Assembly: GCF_016862675.1 (NCBI RefSeq)
Contig: NZ_BONK01000011.1
Coordinates: 62,001 to 126,000, forward strand
Reading direction: 5' to 3'
Length of the DNA stretch: 64,000 nt
Source of the DNA: Cellulomonas chitinilytica
GTDB lineage: Bacteria; Actinomycetota; Actinomycetes; Actinomycetales; Cellulomonadaceae
The notes under the pieces are model-generated. The model had not been told where the DNA came from. It searched no databases and saw only the letters and a program-made list of their open reading frames with translations. Shown here one piece after another: positions 35,998 to 42,714 of the stretch. Positions within the stretch are counted from its first letter, which is position 1. Each line of letters starts with the position of its first letter. Position numbers and translations under genes: made by a program.

Positions 35998-36569
35998 CCG
36001 GTCCGCACGACGAGGTCGTCGGTCGAGTGCGCACCGACGGTCATGAACCCGACGAGCCGCACACCGTCCAGTGCCACCACACCCAGCGCGAGGTCCACCG
36101 CCTCCTCGGCCGGCACCCCGTGCTTCGTCGGCTCTCCCGACACGTTGACCTGCACGCACACGTCCACCGGCCGTTCGCCCGCGCGGGCGGCGATCCGCCG
36201 GGCGAGGTCCAGGCTCTCGACGGACTCGACGCACGTCGCCCAGCGCAGGGCTGCGTTGACCTTGTTCGACTGCAACGGGCCGATGAGGTGCGTGGCGGGG
36301 GAGAGGTCGACGAGGTCCGGGCCCTTGGCGACGAGCTCCTGGACGCGGTTCTCGCCGATCAGCACCGGTGCGAGCCGGTCGTCGTCCGCCCGCATGGCGG
36401 CGTCGGCGGCCAGCGCCGCACGGATCACGGTCGCGGGCATCGTCTTGGTCGCGAGCAGGAGCCGGACGTCGCCCGACGCCCGGCCCGCGGCCACGGCTGC
36501 ACGGTCGATGCGTTCCCGGACGGCGGTGAGACGCGCGACGAGCACGTCTCGCTCCGGCACGTCGGTCAT
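35826..36569 (-). CDS. yggS: YggS-family PLP homeostasis protein
   Basis: 247-residue fold-type III PLP protein (PLPBP/YggS), which binds pyridoxal phosphate without known catalysis and balances PLP and amino acid pools. Motifs: LLLATKTMPATVIRAAL with the PLP Lys, IGENRVQELVAK, HLIGPLQSNKVNAAL, CVQVNVSGEPTKHGV, and LSMGMSRDLEAAVAEGATIVRVG. TACCGT lies 8 nt before ATG 36569, suggesting a leaderless start. Confidence 0.92.
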   Translation of the reverse strand: MTDVPERDVLVARLTAVRERIDRAAVAAGRASGDVRLLLATKTMPATVIRAALAADAAMRADDDRLAPVLIGENRVQELVAKGPDLVDLSPATHLIGPLQSNKVNAALRWATCVESVESLDLARRIAARAGERPVDVCVQVNVSGEPTKHGVPAEEAVDLALGVVALDGVRLVGFMTVGAHSTDDLVVRTGYALLRQVRDRVLDSGAPGTAGARELSMGMSRDLEAAVAEGATIVRVGTAVFGSRTA

Positions 36570-36590
36570 GGGCCCTGACGGTACCGGCGG

Positions 36591-37082
36591 TCAGTCGCGC
36601 GCGATGTCGGCGACCGTGGCGGCGGTGAGCCGGACCAGGTCGTCGGGGGCGAGCTCGACGTCGAGGCCGCGGCGGCCGCCCGAGACCAGGACCGTGTCGA
36701 ACAGCCACACGGTCTCGTCGACCACCGTCGGGTGGGCCGTCTTCTGGCCCAGCGGAGAGATCCCGCCGACCACGTAGCCGGTGGCCCGCTCCGCGTCGGG
36801 CTTCGGCGCCATCGCCGCCTTCTTGCCGCCGACGGCCTGCGCGAGCGCCTTGAGGTCGAGCTTGCCCGTGACGGGCACGACGGCGACCGTGAGCGTCCCG
36901 TCCACGACCGTCATGAGCGTCTTGAAGACCTGCTCGGGCGGCACCCCGAGCACCTGCGCGGCCTCCAGGCCGTAGCCGACGTCGTTCGACGCGTCGTGCT
37001 CGTACGGGTGCGCGGTGTGCGGGACGCCGGCGGCCGCGAGCGCGACGAGCGCGGGGGTGCCGGTCGGGGCGTGCTTGGCCAC
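36591..37082 (-). CDS. ybaK: Cys-tRNA(Pro)/Cys-tRNA(Cys) deacylase, YbaK/EbsC type
   Basis: 163-residue editing domain protein that hydrolyses mischarged Cys-tRNA(Pro). Family features: PHTAHPYEHDASNDVGYGLEA near the start, PEQVFKTLMT with the conserved Lys, PVTGKLDLKALAQAVGGKKA, and GYVVGGISPLGQK. TACCCT 6 nt before GTG 37082 suggests a leaderless start. It lies between yggS and the VIT transporter on the same strand. Confidence 0.92.
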   Translation of the reverse strand: MAKHAPTGTPALVALAAAGVPHTAHPYEHDASNDVGYGLEAAQVLGVPPEQVFKTLMTVVDGTLTVAVVPVTGKLDLKALAQAVGGKKAAMAPKPDAERATGYVVGGISPLGQKTAHPTVVDETVWLFDTVLVSGGRRGLDVELAPDDLVRLTAATVADIARD

Positions 37083-37098
37083 GGCGCCAGGGTAGGCG

Positions 37099-37662
37099 TC
37101 AGACGAACAGGCCGACGAGGCTGCCCACGCCGTAGGTCACGGCCATCGCGATCCCGCCGCCGAGCACGTTGCGCAGCACGGCGCGCGGGACCGCCGCGTT
37201 GCCGATGCGGGCGCTGACCGCGCCGGTCGCGACGAGCGCGAGCACCACGGCGAGGACCACCGCCGGGACGCGCGCGGCGCCCCACGGCAGCAGGACGACC
37301 AGCAGCGGGACCAGGCCGCCGACGACGAAGGAGCCGAGCGACGCGACCGCCGCGTGCCACGGGTTCGTCTGCTCGTGCTCCGGGGTGCGGGCCGCCCGCT
37401 CGGCGTCGCGCTGCGAGCTCACCGACACGTACTCGCCGCTCGCCATCGACAGCGCACCCGCGACCAGGCCGGCCACCCCCGCGGTCACCAGGACCGACCG
37501 GGAGGACGACGCGCCCGCGACGCCGACGAGGATCGCCGCGACGGACACGATGCCGTCGTTGGCGCCGAGCACACCGGCCCGCAGCTGGTTGAGGGTGCCC
37601 GCCGACGGGGGTGCGTCGACCGGTCGAGGAGTGCCGACAAGGGCGTTCGAGAGCACGGTCAT
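37099..37662 (-). CDS. VIT1/CCC1-family iron/manganese transporter
   Basis: 187-residue membrane protein with five helices and the family pattern: LRAGVLGANDGIVSVAAILVG in the first helix, GLVAGALSMASGEYVSVSSQRD with the SMASGEYVS motif, and a charged loop with DAERAARTPEHE that binds metal. VIT/CCC1 proteins move Fe2+ or Mn2+ out of the cytoplasm for storage or detoxification. TAACGT (37669-37674) is 6 nt before ATG 37662 and TGACAA (37691-37696) is the -35 box. Two iron boxes begin 3 bp upstream of the -35, a position suited to activation by iron-loaded IdeR/DtxR. Confidence 0.92.
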   Translation of the reverse strand: MTVLSNALVGTPRPVDAPPSAGTLNQLRAGVLGANDGIVSVAAILVGVAGASSSRSVLVTAGVAGLVAGALSMASGEYVSVSSQRDAERAARTPEHEQTNPWHAAVASLGSFVVGGLVPLLVVLLPWGAARVPAVVLAVVLALVATGAVSARIGNAAVPRAVLRNVLGGGIAMAVTYGVGSLVGLFV

Positions 37663-37698
37663 ACGGCCACGTTAGGCCGCTCTCCGACGCTTGTCATC

Positions 37699-37717
37699 GC
37701 AGGAAAGGCTGCCCTGA
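37699..37717 (-). promoter_or_regulatory. Iron box 1 (IdeR/DtxR-type)
   Basis: GCAGGAAAGGCTGCCCTGA matches the IdeR consensus TWAGGTWAGSCTWACCTWA at 13 of 19 positions, including the AGG/CCT ends and the central AG-CT. It begins 3 bp upstream of the VIT -35 box. Confidence 0.5.
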
Positions 37718-37728
37718 CCTGCGCAAAC

Positions 37729-37747
37729 ACAGGCAAGCCTTGCCTCA
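37729..37747 (-). promoter_or_regulatory. Iron box 2 (IdeR/DtxR-type)
   Basis: ACAGGCAAGCCTTGCCTCA matches the same consensus at 14 of 19 and is itself palindromic (AGGCAAGCCTTGCCT, one central mismatch). It lies 30 bp from box 1, between the helicase stop and the VIT promoter, so the VIT gene is the only plausible target. Confidence 0.62.
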
Positions 37748-37756
37748 GACGACCCG

Positions 37757-40318
37757 TCAGAGCGGCCCCACGGCGACGACCCGGAGCTGCACCTCGCCGG
37801 TCTCGTCGGACCCCGCGAGGTCGACGACGGCGTCGATCCGCCAGTCGTGGTCGCCCTCGGGGTCGTCGAGGAGCTGACGCACCTCCCACGAGGCCGGGCC
37901 GGGCGTCACGAGGAACAGGCCGGGTCCGCGGGCCGGGGGACCGGTGAGCACCACGTCGTGGTCGTCGTAGTACGGGTCCATCGCGGACGCCCAGCGCTCG
38001 GACGTCCACGGCGCGTCGTCGGGGTCGCGGTCGCCGAGGGCGGCGAGGGCGCCGTACTGCTCGCGGGCGACGAGCTCCACGCGCTTGAACAGCGCCCCGC
38101 GCACGAGCGCCCGGAACACGCGGGGGCTCGCGGTGATCGGCTCGGGGGTGTCGTCGTCCGTGGCTCCGGGCGCGTCGGCACCGTGCTCGTCCAAGGGGTT
38201 GCTGAGACGCTCCCACTCGTCGAGCAGGCTCGAGTCCGTGCGGCGGACCAGGTCGCCGAGCCACTCGACGACCTCCCACAGCTCCTCGGTGCGGGCGTCC
38301 TCCGGGACCGTCTGCCGCAGTGCCCGGTAGGCGTCCGCGAGGTAGCGCAGCAGCACGCCCTCGGTGCGGTCGAGCTGGTAGTGCGAGACGTACTCGGCGA
38401 ACGTCATCGCCTTCTCGTGCATCTCGCGGACCACCGACTTCGGGGCCAGCGCGAGGTCGGCGACCCACGGGTTCGTGGTGCGGTACGTCGCGAAGGCCGC
38501 CTCGAGCAGCTCGGACAGCGGGCGCGGGTAGGTGACGTCCTCCAGCAGGGCCATCCGCTGGTCGTACTCCAGGCCGTCCGCCTTCATCGCCGCGACCGCC
38601 TCGCCGCGGGCCCGGTTCTCCTGCGCGGCGAGCACCTGGCGGGGGTCGTCGAGCGTGGCCTCCAGGACGGAGACGACGTCGTGCGCGTACGCGGGGTCGT
38701 CGCGGTCGAGCAGGTCGAGCGCGGCGTACGCGAACGGGGACAGGGCCTGGTTGAGCGCGAAGTTGGGCGGCAGGTCGTGCGTCAGGCGGACCGCGCGGCG
38801 GCGGCCGTGGGGTGCCGACGGGTGCTCGACCCACACGCGCTCGACGACGCCCGCGGCGCGCAGCGACCGGTAGACCGCGACCGCCCGGCGCACGTGCCGG
38901 CCCCGGGCCGCCTCGGGCTCGTGGTTGTCGGTGAGCAGGCGGACCATGTGCGCCACGGGGTCGCCCGGGCGGGCCAGCACGTGCAGGACCATCGCGTGCG
39001 ACACCTGGAAGCTCGACGTGAGCGGCTCGGGCGGGGCGTCGCGCAGCCGCTCGAACGTCTTGTCGGTCCAGTTCACGGCCCCCTCGGGGGCCTTCTTGCG
39101 GACGATCTTCTTGAGCTTGCGGGGGTCGTCGCCCGCCTTCTCGAGGAGCTTGCGGTTCTCGATGACGTGCTCGGGGGCCATCACGATGACCTCGCCGACC
39201 GTGTCGAAGCCCGCCCGGCCGGCGCGGCCCGCGATCTGGTGGAACTCGCGCGCGGACAGGTGCCGCATCCGCACGCCGTCGTACTTCACGAGGCTCGTCA
39301 GCACCACGGTGCGGATCGGGACGTTGATGCCCACGCCGAGCGTGTCCGTGCCGCACACCACCGGGAGCAGGCCGCGCTGGGTGAGCCGCTCGACGACCCG
39401 CCGGTACTTCGGGAGCATCCCCGCGTGGTGCACGCCGACCCCGTGCCGCAGCAGCCGGGACAGCGTCCGCCCGAACCCGGGTCCGAACCGGAACGCACCG
39501 AGCTCGGCGGCGATCGCGTCCCTCTGCTCGCGGCTGGCCAGCGGCGTCGACAGCAACGACTGCGCGCGCTCGACGGCGTCCTTCTGCGTGAAGTGCACGA
39601 CGTACACGGGCGCCCGGCGGGTCTTCACGAGCTCGTCGAGCAGCTCGTGCAGCGGCTCGACGGCGTACGTGAACGTCAGCGGCACGGGGCGCTCGGCGTT
39701 CGCCACCACGGCGACGGACCGGTCCGTGCGACGCGTGAGGTCCTCGGCGAAGAACCCGACGTCACCGAGCGTCGCGGACATGAGCACGAACTGGACCGTG
39801 CTGAGCTCGAGGAGCGGGACCTGCCACGCCCAGCCGCGCTGCGGGTCGGCGTAGAAGTGGAACTCGTCCATGACGACCTGGCCGACGTCGGCGTCGTCCC
39901 CGTCCCGCAGGGCGAGGTTGGCGAGGATCTCCGCCGTGCAGCAGATGATCGGCGCGCCCGGGTTGACCGACGAGTCGCCGGTCATCATCCCGACGTTGGC
40001 CGACCCGAACGCCTCGACGAGCGCGAAGAACTTCTCGCTGACCAGGGCCTTGAGGGGCGCGGTGTAGAACGTGCGTCGGCCCTGGGCGAGCGCGACGAAG
40101 TGGGCGGCCGTGGCGACGAGCGACTTCCCCGACCCGGTCGGGGTGGACAGGATCACGTGCGAGCCCGTGACGAGCTCGAGGAGGGCCTCGTCCTGGTGCG
40201 GGTACAGCGACAGGCCGCGCTCGGAGGCCCAGCCGGTGAACGCCTCGTAGAGCGCGTCGGCGTCGGTCGGGTCGGCGGGGATCCGGTCGGCGAGGGTCGC
40301 GGTCGAGGTGGCGGGCAC
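37757..40318 (-). CDS. DEAD/DEAH-box helicase with DUF3516 domain
   Basis: 853-residue superfamily 2 helicase of the Ski2-like/HelY-related actinobacterial group. N-terminal helicase core: Walker A STPTGSGKS, DEFH box VVMDEFHFYADP, motif III MSATLGD, and motif VI QIAGRAGRAGFD. The C-terminal half (from about residue 420) is DUF3516. GTG 40318 after GAGGAT is preferred; GTG 40333 is also in frame. It probably acts on RNA or structured DNA, but the role is not established. Divergent from the amidotransferase at 40392. Confidence 0.9.
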   Translation of the reverse strand: MPATSTATLADRIPADPTDADALYEAFTGWASERGLSLYPHQDEALLELVTGSHVILSTPTGSGKSLVATAAHFVALAQGRRTFYTAPLKALVSEKFFALVEAFGSANVGMMTGDSSVNPGAPIICCTAEILANLALRDGDDADVGQVVMDEFHFYADPQRGWAWQVPLLELSTVQFVLMSATLGDVGFFAEDLTRRTDRSVAVVANAERPVPLTFTYAVEPLHELLDELVKTRRAPVYVVHFTQKDAVERAQSLLSTPLASREQRDAIAAELGAFRFGPGFGRTLSRLLRHGVGVHHAGMLPKYRRVVERLTQRGLLPVVCGTDTLGVGINVPIRTVVLTSLVKYDGVRMRHLSAREFHQIAGRAGRAGFDTVGEVIVMAPEHVIENRKLLEKAGDDPRKLKKIVRKKAPEGAVNWTDKTFERLRDAPPEPLTSSFQVSHAMVLHVLARPGDPVAHMVRLLTDNHEPEAARGRHVRRAVAVYRSLRAAGVVERVWVEHPSAPHGRRRAVRLTHDLPPNFALNQALSPFAYAALDLLDRDDPAYAHDVVSVLEATLDDPRQVLAAQENRARGEAVAAMKADGLEYDQRMALLEDVTYPRPLSELLEAAFATYRTTNPWVADLALAPKSVVREMHEKAMTFAEYVSHYQLDRTEGVLLRYLADAYRALRQTVPEDARTEELWEVVEWLGDLVRRTDSSLLDEWERLSNPLDEHGADAPGATDDDTPEPITASPRVFRALVRGALFKRVELVAREQYGALAALGDRDPDDAPWTSERWASAMDPYYDDHDVVLTGPPARGPGLFLVTPGPASWEVRQLLDDPEGDHDWRIDAVVDLAGSDETGEVQLRVVAVGPL

Positions 40319-40391
40319 GCCCGATCCTCGCACGTGGGCACTCGTCGTCGGCGCGCTCGCACGGCCGGGACCCGGACCCTAGCCTCGGTCC

Positions 40392-41129
40392 ATGAAGCCG
40401 TTCGTGCTGCTGGCTTCGCGCGCCGAGGACGAGGCCGCCGACGGGGAGTACGCGGCGATGCTGCGCTACGGCGGCCTGCAGCCGCACGAGCTGCGTCGGG
40501 TGCGGATGGAGGCGGGGCCGATCCCGCCGCTCGACCTCGACGCGATCTCAGGGATCCTCGTCGGCGGCAGCCCGTTCGACGCGAGCACGCCGGAGGCGGA
40601 CAAGTCCCCGGCGCAGCGCCGGGTCGAGGAGGAGATGTCGGCGCTGCTCGACGTGCTCGTCGAGCGGGACCTGCCGTTCCTCGGCGCGTGCTACGGGGTC
40701 GGGACGCTCGGCGTGCACCAGGGCGGCGTCATCGACCGGACGTACCCGGAGCCCATCGGTGCCGTGACGATCACGCTCACGCCCGAGGGTCGCGCGGACC
40801 CGCTGCTGGCGCAGGTGCCGGACACGTTCGACGCGTTCGTCGGGCACAAGGAGGCGTGCACCGTCCTGCCCCCGACGGCGACCCTGCTGGCGTCGTCCGC
40901 GACGTGTCCCGTGCAGATGTTCCGGGTGCGGCGCAACCTCTACGCGACGCAGTTCCACCCCGAGCTCGACGTCGCGGGGATCCTCACCCGGATCGGCGTC
41001 TACCGCGGGTACGGGTACTTCCGCCCGGTCGAGCAGGAGGAGCTCCGCGAGCGGGTGCGGCACTCGCACGTGTGGGCCCCGCCGCTGGTGCTCGCGGCGT
41101 TCGTCCGGCGGTACGCCCTGGACGCGTGA
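40392..41129 (+). CDS. Class I glutamine amidotransferase
   Basis: 245 residues with the triad of a class I GATase: nucleophile Cys in GACYGVG, and His-Glu in TQFHPELD. It is a stand-alone domain related to the GuaA-like amidotransferases that some annotations call GMP synthase-like. No synthase partner is adjacent, and its acceptor substrate is unknown. TAGCCT (40380-40385) ends 6 nt before ATG 40392, consistent with a leaderless start. Confidence 0.88.
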   Translation: MKPFVLLASRAEDEAADGEYAAMLRYGGLQPHELRRVRMEAGPIPPLDLDAISGILVGGSPFDASTPEADKSPAQRRVEEEMSALLDVLVERDLPFLGACYGVGTLGVHQGGVIDRTYPEPIGAVTITLTPEGRADPLLAQVPDTFDAFVGHKEACTVLPPTATLLASSATCPVQMFRVRRNLYATQFHPELDVAGILTRIGVYRGYGYFRPVEQEELRERVRHSHVWAPPLVLAAFVRRYALDA

Positions 41130-41209
41130 CCATCTCACGCCCGCCCGGATCCGACCCCGGGAATCGTTTCAGTCGTTGACGCCGCCGCCGCGGCCCGCCG
41201 AGAGTCCTC

Positions 41210-41226
41210 AACGTTTGGATAACGTT
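41210..41226 (+). promoter_or_regulatory. AACGTT direct repeat upstream of the polyphosphate/CotH operon
   Basis: AACGTT occurs at 41210-41215 and 41221-41226, one helical turn apart, in an AT-rich island. GATAACGTT (41218-41226) is identical to nine bases at 1915-1923 before the orphan sugar-binding lipoprotein. It lies 54 bp before the DUF4956 start. LacI-type binding is inferred. Between 41130 and 41209 I see no other site except TTGACG (41176-41181). Confidence 0.4.
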
Positions 41227-41279
41227 CTACACGCGTTCGTGCACCGTTCACCGGGCGGACCGCAGGGGGGTCGATCCGC

Positions 41280-41897
41280 ATGAACCAGCTCGTGCTCTTC
41301 GGCGCGGACGTCGTCGCCGTCAGCGTCCTCGTGTTCGCGCTCTTCTTCCGCCGGCACCGCCGGCGCGACCTCGTCACCGCCTACCTCGGCGTGAACGTCG
41401 GGGTGCTCGCCGTGGCGTCCGCCCTCAGCACCGGCACCATGGGGGCCGGCCTCGGGCTCGGGCTGTTCGGGGTGCTGTCGATCATCCGGCTGAGGTCCAC
41501 GGAGCTCGACCAGCTCGAGGTCGCCTACTACTTCTCGGCGCTCGCCCTCGGGCTCCTCGGCGGCCTCACCGGCGGGCCGCTGTGGCTGCCGCCGACGCTC
41601 ATGGCGCTGATCCTCCTGGTGATGCTGGTCGCCGACCACCCGCGCCTGCTGCGCCGCTACCACCAGCAGCTCCTCGTGCTCGACGGGGCGATCACCGAAC
41701 CGCTCGTGCTCGTCGCCCGCCTCGAACAGCTCCTCGGGGCCCGGGTGCACTCCACGTCCGTGCAGCGGCTGGACCTCGTGAACGACACCACGACCGTCGA
41801 GGTGCGCTACGAGCTGCGCGGCGGGCCGGCCGGCGCGACCCGGGCCACGCTGCGGACCAGCGCGCACGTCGCACCGCGGACGGGGGCGGCCCGGTGA
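41280..41897 (+). CDS. DUF4956 membrane protein
   Basis: 205 residues: four or so helices in the first 125 residues, then a cytoplasmic domain of about 80 residues with an alpha-beta pattern (LLGARVHSTSVQRLDLVNDTTTVEVRYEL). The segment GLGLGLFGVLSIIRLRSTELDQLEVAYYFSALALGL is characteristic of DUF4956. These proteins are regularly encoded beside VTC-type polyphosphate polymerases, and a role as membrane anchor or channel has been suggested from that. The GTG of the polymerase overlaps its stop (41894-41897). Confidence 0.85.
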   Translation: MNQLVLFGADVVAVSVLVFALFFRRHRRRDLVTAYLGVNVGVLAVASALSTGTMGAGLGLGLFGVLSIIRLRSTELDQLEVAYYFSALALGLLGGLTGGPLWLPPTLMALILLVMLVADHPRLLRRYHQQLLVLDGAITEPLVLVARLEQLLGARVHSTSVQRLDLVNDTTTVEVRYELRGGPAGATRATLRTSAHVAPRTGAAR

Positions 41898-42700
41898 CCG
41901 CCGAGGCCGTCCGGACGGCGCCCGTGCTCGACCGGATCGCGCCGATCGGGCTGGACGAGCTCGTGGAGAAGGCCGGGCTGCAGACGCGCGTCGACCGCAA
42001 GTACCTCATGCACGTGAGCCACCTCGACGAGCTGGTCTCCGCGATGGCCCCGCACAGCCAGGTCCTCGACATCGACGGGCTGCGGCTCTTCGACTACGAG
42101 TCGGTGTACTTCGACACCCCCGACCTCCTGGCGTACCGGCTCGCGGCGCACCGGCGCCGACGCCGCTTCAAGGTCCGGACCCGCAGCTACGTCGACTCGG
42201 CGCAGTGCTGGCTCGAGGTCAAGACCCGCGGCCCGCGCGGCAGCACCGTCAAGCACCGGCTCCCGTACGACCCCGCCGACCGCGCGACGATCGCGCCGGG
42301 ACGCTGGTTCGTCAGCGCCGTCCTCGCCGAGCGGTCCATCCACGGTGTCGACGACCTCGCGCTGAGCCCGACGCTCGTCACCCGGTACCTGCGGTCGACG
42401 TTCTTCCTGCCCCGCACGGCGAGCCGCGTCACGATCGACACGTCCCTGACCTGGCAGGGGACCCGCGCCCGCGTCGACCTGCCCGAGCTCGCGGTGGTCG
42501 AGACCAAGTCCGGCTCGACCGCGTCCGTGATGGACCGCCTGCTCTGGGCCTGCGGCCACCGGCCCGTCCGCGTCTCCAAGTACGCCACCGGCCTCGCCGC
42601 GCTCCATCCCGAGCTGCCCGCGACGCCCTGGCGGCACACCCTGCACCACCACGTGCTCCCGCACGGGCGCACGACCGCACCGACCGACGGACGTCGCTGA
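41894..42700 (+). CDS. VTC-domain polyphosphate polymerase
   Basis: 268-residue triphosphate-tunnel protein of the VTC4 catalytic type, which makes polyphosphate from ATP in yeast. Tunnel residues can be matched: RVDRKYLM (about 29-36), RRRRRFKVRTRSY, WLEVKTRGPRG, TRYLRSTFFLP, RVTIDTSLTW, and LAVVETKSGS with the late Glu and Lys. There is no SPX domain, so regulation differs from yeast. Translationally coupled to DUF4956 and 14 bp ahead of the CotH gene, with which it most likely works at the membrane. Confidence 0.88.
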   Translation: MTAEAVRTAPVLDRIAPIGLDELVEKAGLQTRVDRKYLMHVSHLDELVSAMAPHSQVLDIDGLRLFDYESVYFDTPDLLAYRLAAHRRRRRFKVRTRSYVDSAQCWLEVKTRGPRGSTVKHRLPYDPADRATIAPGRWFVSAVLAERSIHGVDDLALSPTLVTRYLRSTFFLPRTASRVTIDTSLTWQGTRARVDLPELAVVETKSGSTASVMDRLLWACGHRPVRVSKYATGLAALHPELPATPWRHTLHHHVLPHGRTTAPTDGRR

Positions 42701-42714
42701 CGAAGGAGTGGCCG

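Noticed and set aside
41159..41177. GGGAAT...GTT as a second SigR promoter before DUF4956
   Set aside because: The spacing is 10 nt instead of 18, so it does not fit the consensus.
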